From: Streptosporangiaceae bacterium
GTDB lineage: Bacteria > Actinomycetota > Actinomycetes > Streptosporangiales > Streptosporangiaceae
NCBI GenBank assembly: GCA_030045175.1
Contig: JASIBM010000621.1
Coordinates: 1-5,429 of the forward strand
DNA length: 5,429 nt
Direction: 5' to 3'
The notes below the pieces were generated by a model. The model worked only from the letters and a program-made list of their open reading frames with translations, was not told where the DNA came from and made no database searches. This document shows positions 3,659 through 5,429 of this stretch, piece after piece. The position numbers and the translations under genes are program-made. Each line of letters opens with the position of its first letter. The stretch's first letter is position 1.

Positions 3659-5429
3659 CTCCGCGCCGTCGTCGACCGGGCAGAACACCGGATAGCACTC
3701 ACCCGCCGCTGGCCGCGCGAAGGCCGCCGCCACGGGCTGCCAGGCGCGCAGCGTTCCTGGGTCGGCGCCCTGCGGCAACCTCAGTCCGGTCGCCAGCCAT
3801 GGCCCCTCGGCAAGCTCGACCAGAGCGGGCATGGCTACCGGCGCGCCCGCACGCGAGTGCACCACCGCCCAGCTCACCAGCGTGCCGCGACCGGATGCGA
3901 CGGCCCAGGCGTGCTCGGCGTCATCGCCGCATAGCGGGCAGCTGCCGGCCGTCGGGGGCAGCCACCGCGAGCAGCCGCCGCACCGCTTGATCAGCAACTC
4001 GCCACGCGCGGCCGCGGCGAAGAAGGCGGCGCTGCGCGCGTCGGCACGGATCACCCCGGCGTCGGCCTCGCCGGCCTGGCCGGGGACGTGCCGGGGAGTC
4101 AGGGGCGCGGCGAGGCTGGCGTCCGGGGCGGGGGCGGCCGGGGAGTCCTGGCCAGGCCTGCGGGGGGTTCTGGGGGGTCGTCCCCCCTGGCCAGCACCGC
4201 GCGGGTGCTGGCGAGCCCGTGGGGCGGCTTGCGTTATGCCCGAAGAGGCAGTCGGGGCGTGCGGGCTCACGATGAGGGTGCCGTGATGGGCTACGATGCC
4301 GCCGTTTCCGCTGACGATGATCATGTCGGTCGCGGCCGACTGGCGGTTCCCGCCGTCACCCCTGGCCTGGATGATCGCCTCAGAAAGCGGCGTGAACCCC
4401 CACATGTAGTAGCCGGACAGCTGGCCGCCCCCGGTGTTGACCGGCAGCGACCCGCCAGGCGCGAGCGCGCCGCTCGCGGCGAGCTCGCCTCCGTCGCCCT
4501 TCGCGCAGAACCCGTAGTCCTCCAGCGTCACGAGCACCGTGTAGGTGTAGCAGTCGTAGAGCTGGCACATGGTGATCTCGGCCGGGCCCACCCCGGCCAT
4601 GCCCATCGCGGCCTTGCCCGCCTGGGCTGCGCCGGTCACCAGGCCGAACTGGCTGCCGCGGTCCATCGGCTGGCCCGGGTGGCCCTGGCCCCAGCCCCAC
4701 ACGTGGACAGGTGGCCTGGGCCCGGACCGCGCCAGCTCGGCGGTGGTGACGATCACGGCGATCGCCCCGTTCGATACCAGCGAGCAGTCGAGCAGGTGCA
4801 GCGGCTCGGCTACCCACCGGGATTGCTGGTGATCGGCGATCGTCATCGGCTCGGCGTGCTGGGCGCGCGGATTCCCCGCCGCCCACGCGCGCTGCCCGAC
4901 CGCGATCGCCCCGAGCTGCTCGCTGGTCGTGCCGAACGCCTGCATGTGCCGCCTGGCCGCGAGCGCGTAGTGCGCGGTGACGCTGCGGAACCCGTATCCG
5001 GCGGCCAGGCCGGCCAGCCCGTGCCGCTCGGGCGGCTCTGTGCTGGCCCCGGAACCCCCCGCTGTGCCGTGGCTGCCGAACGCGCTCCCGGCCGGCGCGC
5101 CCTCGCGCAGCGGCACGTCGGCGAACACGCAGGCCACGGCCTGGGCCGTGCCGCTGGTGATGGCCAGCGCCGCTGTCTGCACGGCCATCGTGGCCGACGC
5201 GCCAAAGCTGTTGACCACGGCGAGCAGCGACAGGTCTCGCAGCCCGAGGTGCGCCGCCAGGTTCACGTCCAGGCCGCCGGTCACGCCCGGGCAGATCAGC
5301 AGGCCGTCTAGGTCGCTCATCGCCAGCCCGGCATCGGCGGTGGCGAGCCTGACCGCGCGGGCCGCGAGCCGGCGCTGGCTGACGCCGTAGACCCGGCCCA
5401 GGTCCGTCATGCCGAGGCCAGCGATCGCG
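3626..5429 (-). CDS. Thiolase-like (Ltp2/SCP2-type) enzyme fused to DUF35 OB-fold domain, 5' end outside window
   Basis: Two domains in one frame, numbered from the first in-window Met (5410). Residues 1-385 are a thiolase fold of the SCP2-thiolase/Ltp type. The usual nucleophilic Cys region reads VNSFGASATM (66-75) without Cys, and HDAF is replaced by YDCYTY (285-290). NTGGGQLSGYYMWG (325-338) and GNGGIVAHHG (368-377) follow. Tyr285 and Tyr335 have the 50-residue spacing of the two essential tyrosines reported for Ltp2 (Tyr294 and Tyr344, from memory). A retro-aldolase acting on an acyl-CoA is therefore more likely than a thiolase. Residues 386-450 are a Pro/Arg/Gly/Ala linker. Residues 451-594 are DUF35: a zinc ribbon CGGC and CPLC (477-480, 491-494), then an OB fold starting near GRGTLVSWAVVH. 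In known systems DUF35 proteins are partner subunits that bridge CoA sites (ChsH2-Ltp2; the archaeal thiolase-HMG-CoA synthase complex). Upstream of Met1 the frame stays open to the edge and reads AIAGLG, the normal thiolase N-terminus, so the true start is beyond 5429. No steroid gene is visible nearby, so the substrate is unknown. Confidence 0.88.
   Translation of the reverse strand, partial: AIAGLGMTDLGRVYGVSQRRLAARAVRLATADAGLAMSDLDGLLICPGVTGGLDVNLAAHLGLRDLSLLAVVNSFGASATMAVQTAALAITSGTAQAVACVFADVPLREGAPAGSAFGSHGTAGGSGASTEPPERHGLAGLAAGYGFRSVTAHYALAARRHMQAFGTTSEQLGAIAVGQRAWAAGNPRAQHAEPMTIADHQQSRWVAEPLHLLDCSLVSNGAIAVIVTTAELARSGPRPPVHVWGWGQGHPGQPMDRGSQFGLVTGAAQAGKAAMGMAGVGPAEITMCQLYDCYTYTVLVTLEDYGFCAKGDGGELAASGALAPGGSLPVNTGGGQLSGYYMWGFTPLSEAIIQARGDGGNRQSAATDMIIVSGNGGIVAHHGTLIVSPHAPTASSGITQAAPRARQHPRGAGQGGRPPRTPRRPGQDSPAAPAPDASLAAPLTPRHVPGQAGEADAGVIRADARSAAFFAAAARGELLIKRCGGCSRWLPPTAGSCPLCGDDAEHAWAVASGRGTLVSWAVVHSRAGAPVAMPALVELAEGPWLATGLRLPQGADPGTLRAWQPVAAAFARPAAGECYPVFCPVDDGAELPGDPDLRTE
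4090..4147. repeat. 11-base direct repeat inside the linker-coding DNA
   Basis: GCCGGGGAGTC occurs at 4090-4100 and 4137-4147. The 47-base offset is not a multiple of three, so the copies are read in different frames: as part of L-T-P-R (437-440) and as D-S-P-A (422-425). Similarity is at DNA level, not protein level, which fits a linker built from repeat DNA. Confidence 0.5.
4161..4219. repeat. G-rich hairpin repeat, copy B, inside the fusion linker
   Basis: GGGGGG (4172-4177), TCGT loop (4178-4181), CCCCCC (4182-4187): a perfect 6-base stem, preceded by GGGGGGTTCT and followed by TGGCCAGCACCGCGCGG. The order of words matches copy A near the left end (22-57 and 100-120), with about 42 bases of copy A absent here. 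On the minus strand it encodes roughly residues 397-417 of the thiolase-DUF35 protein, an Arg/Pro/Gly-rich stretch with no domain character. Confidence 0.5.

Noticed and set aside
2833..3990. A 385-residue plus-strand open frame overlapping the membrane-protein gene
   Set aside because: The translation is extremely Arg/Gly/Ala-rich with no domain, lies in another frame of a clear membrane protein, and runs into the antisense of the DUF35 domain: a GC-driven shadow.
4088..5311. A 407-residue plus-strand open frame opposite the thiolase domain
   Set aside because: It is Arg/His/Gly-rich low-complexity without recognisable motifs, while the opposite strand encodes a complete thiolase fold.

Overview
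The window is very GC-rich DNA with strong G/C third-position bias, GTG as well as ATG starts, and gene families typical of a high-GC actinomycete (ROK repressor, MerR regulator next to a small CC-motif protein, thiolase/DUF35 lipid-CoA enzyme). The order or genus cannot be named from the sequence alone. No rRNA, tRNA, transposase, integrase, phage gene or CRISPR array is visible. It reads as ordinary chromosomal accessory territory, not a mobile island.

Layout. Bases 1-216 are intergenic and hold a G-rich hairpin repeat plus a cluster of GGTGCC/GGCACC words upstream of a ROK-family repressor gene (217-1458, +). A 248-base gap follows between convergent genes, with two tandem copies of a dyad at 1540-1596 that could act as a bidirectional transcription barrier. 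A MerR-family regulator (1707-2138, -) is divergent from a small cysteine-containing protein (2209-2589, +). The 70-base gap between them holds a good candidate for a MerR-type promoter, with a 19-base spacer. A DMT/EamA-like integral membrane protein (2663-3658, +) follows after 73 bases and may belong to the same transcript. Its 3' end overlaps by 33 bases the convergent end of a large gene (3626-5429, -) that runs off the right edge.

The large gene encodes a non-canonical thiolase-fold (SCP2-thiolase/Ltp2-like) domain joined to a DUF35 zinc-ribbon/OB-fold domain. In known systems these two are usually separate subunits of one complex, such as Ltp2 with the DUF35 part of ChsH2 in steroid side-chain cleavage. 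The linker between the domains is low-complexity and is encoded by repeat DNA, part of which resembles the intergenic repeat at the left end of the window.

How they work together. The best-supported functional unit is the MerR regulator, the candidate promoter, the CC-motif protein and perhaps the membrane protein: a possible stress- or ligand-responsive cassette whose signal and cargo cannot be read from sequence. The ROK gene and the thiolase-DUF35 gene appear to be independent neighbours. No complete novel system is evident. The strongest leads are the repeat-derived fusion linker and the MerR/CC-protein cassette.
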